Shown one piece after another: positions 6,195 to 6,927 of a DNA stretch of 6,927 nucleotides (positions are counted from its first letter, which is position 1; each line of letters starts with the position of its first letter). The translations under genes were made by a program, and so were the position numbers. Below the pieces are notes generated by a model. That model saw nothing but the letters and a program-made list of their open reading frames with translations. It did no database searches and was not told the DNA's origin. The DNA comes from Bacteroidales bacterium (GTDB taxonomy: Bacteria; Bacteroidota; Bacteroidia; Bacteroidales; WCHB1-69), in NCBI GenBank assembly GCA_028683685.1, contig JAQUHH010000125.1:1-6927 (forward strand). The letters run 5' to 3'.

Positions 6195-6927
6195 TTATTT
6201 TTCATAAATTGAGTAATTTGAAACAGAATAACGAGTAGTATTTAAAAAATTTGGAGTTTTTCCACTAAAAACTGACTTAGGAAGATTGACACTCGTTGTG
6301 GTTTTTAATAAATCATGAGCAAAAGACGCTCTACCATGAGCTATATCATATACTGATCCTGGCAAACCTGCCCTAGGAGATGACCCGGCATCGGATAGTG
6401 AAATCAAACCTGCTTCATATGGCTCTGTCATCTCATGTCTTGCAAACATTCCACTTGTTCCAATATCAGAATCCATTTTAGAAAGTTCTTTGGGATTAAC
6501 TTGTTGATACGAATTAACATGCTCTACTCCATTTTCATCTATTTCGTAAATTGTTCCTAAGAATGCACCTCCATGAAGATTAGCATTTTCTCCTTCTACT
6601 TTATTTGTATTTTCAGCACAAATGTTCACTGTAACATTTGTGCTTTCAATTGCACGAACCATTTGTTTTTCCACTCTAGTTTTGGCTTTTCCATTATAAC
6701 CTAAAGTGCCATCATTATCATTTCTATATATATTAAGGTTTTTTGTACTTAGTTGAGAAACATAGGCATTAGATTCTGTTCCCGTAACAACTATCTCCCG
6801 CCCATCCGGATCCACCAACATCACCGGATTTAGTGCACAGTAAGCATAAGGCGATAAACTCGGATACTTATCACTCATCGGATCCACACTTAGCCAAATC
6901 CCAATTTCGGCAGAACCACCTCTTCTC
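6195..6927 (-). CDS. RHS-repeat protein, C-terminal end with variable toxin-like domain, partial
   Basis: The reading frame is open to the right edge, so only the last 243 residues are seen; a GTG at 6887 lies inside the core and is not a start. The first 48 or so residues are the end of the RHS core (AEIGIWLSVDPMSDKYPSLSPYAYC, then NPVMLVDPDGRE). In RHS proteins the core forms a shell around a variable C-terminal domain, often a toxin delivered to rivals. The roughly 195 residues after DPDGRE are that variable part. They contain a spaced motif HEMTEPYEAG (codons 6437 to 6408), a downstream AHGRASFAHD, and conserved-looking NPKELSKMDSDIG. I cannot name the family; HE followed by TE could bind a metal, but the standard HExxH is absent. 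The first core residues read RRGGS where RHS proteins normally have ARYY. A signal-peptide protein follows after nine bases. Toxin activity is inference. Confidence 0.85.
   Translation of the reverse strand, partial: RRGGSAEIGIWLSVDPMSDKYPSLSPYAYCALNPVMLVDPDGREIVVTGTESNAYVSQLSTKNLNIYRNDNDGTLGYNGKAKTRVEKQMVRAIESTNVTVNICAENTNKVEGENANLHGGAFLGTIYEIDENGVEHVNSYQQVNPKELSKMDSDIGTSGMFARHEMTEPYEAGLISLSDAGSSPRAGLPGSVYDIAHGRASFAHDLLKTTTSVNLPKSVFSGKTPNFLNTTRYSVSNYSIYEK
6792..6908 (-). repeat. RHS core repeat, copy in the RHS C-terminal gene
   Basis: This is the partner of the 117-base repeat at 5449-5565, in the same orientation with about 1.3 kb between them. Upstream of GAAATTGGG and downstream of the REI codons the two copies diverge. 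Recombination between them would delete the immunity candidate and swap the C-terminal tail. Confidence 0.9.

Noticed and set aside
6195..6887. Independent gene starting with GTG at 6887
   Set aside because: The frame continues open to the window edge with RHS core residues (EIGIWLS) upstream of the GTG, so it is an internal valine codon.
1..6927. tRNA, rRNA, CRISPR array or insertion sequence
   Set aside because: No tRNA-like cloverleaf with CCA end, no regularly spaced repeats and no transposase motifs or terminal inverted repeats were seen on either strand.

Overview
The window is AT-rich, and every gene I can support lies on the minus strand. Its protein families point to the Bacteroidetes, most likely a Flavobacterium-like member of the Flavobacteriaceae. 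The evidence is a UpxY-type NusG paralog, an RHS core of the flavobacterial type (PYKFN.KELD.ETGLYYYGARYY), -7 boxes of the TAnnTTTG kind, weak ribosome binding sites and a 'YSQ' type signal peptide end. This assignment is inference from sequence features only.

Read in the direction of transcription (right to left), the window has two parts. The accessory part (about 6927 to 5371) starts with the 3' end of an RHS-repeat protein: the end of the conserved core, then a variable C-terminal domain of about 210 residues that I do not recognise. Nine bases after its stop is a small gene for a predicted secreted protein, in the position of an immunity gene. Next comes a second, orphan piece of RHS core. 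It is about 87% identical in DNA to the first over 117 bases and has only a short, apparently truncated tail. This is the usual architecture of a polymorphic-toxin locus that swaps C-terminal cassettes by recombination in the core.

A 352-base spacer (5019-5370) without a gene separates the two parts. It holds a probable terminator, a 9-bp inverted repeat, a GC-rich island, and a cluster of palindromes and direct repeats just upstream of the helicase start.

The housekeeping part (5018 to 2) carries, in order, a DEAD-box RNA helicase, a multidomain membrane glycosyltransferase, a UpxY/NusG-like antitermination factor, and the first 340 residues of a lipoyl-bearing 2-oxo acid dehydrogenase E2 subunit that runs off the left edge. 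The gaps of 68 to 143 bases are too wide for a tightly coupled operon, but the shared strand allows read-through. The glycosyltransferase and the UpxY-like factor make a plausible pair for surface polysaccharide synthesis and its regulation. The helicase and E2 are not obviously linked to them.

The most unusual items are three. First, a GT2 glycosyltransferase is fused to a polyprenyl-phosphate sugar-phosphotransferase-like half whose catalytic centre seems to be missing. Second, the RHS locus has an unrecognised toxin candidate with a HExTExY motif, a candidate immunity protein and an orphan core piece. Third, the spacer upstream of the helicase is structured.
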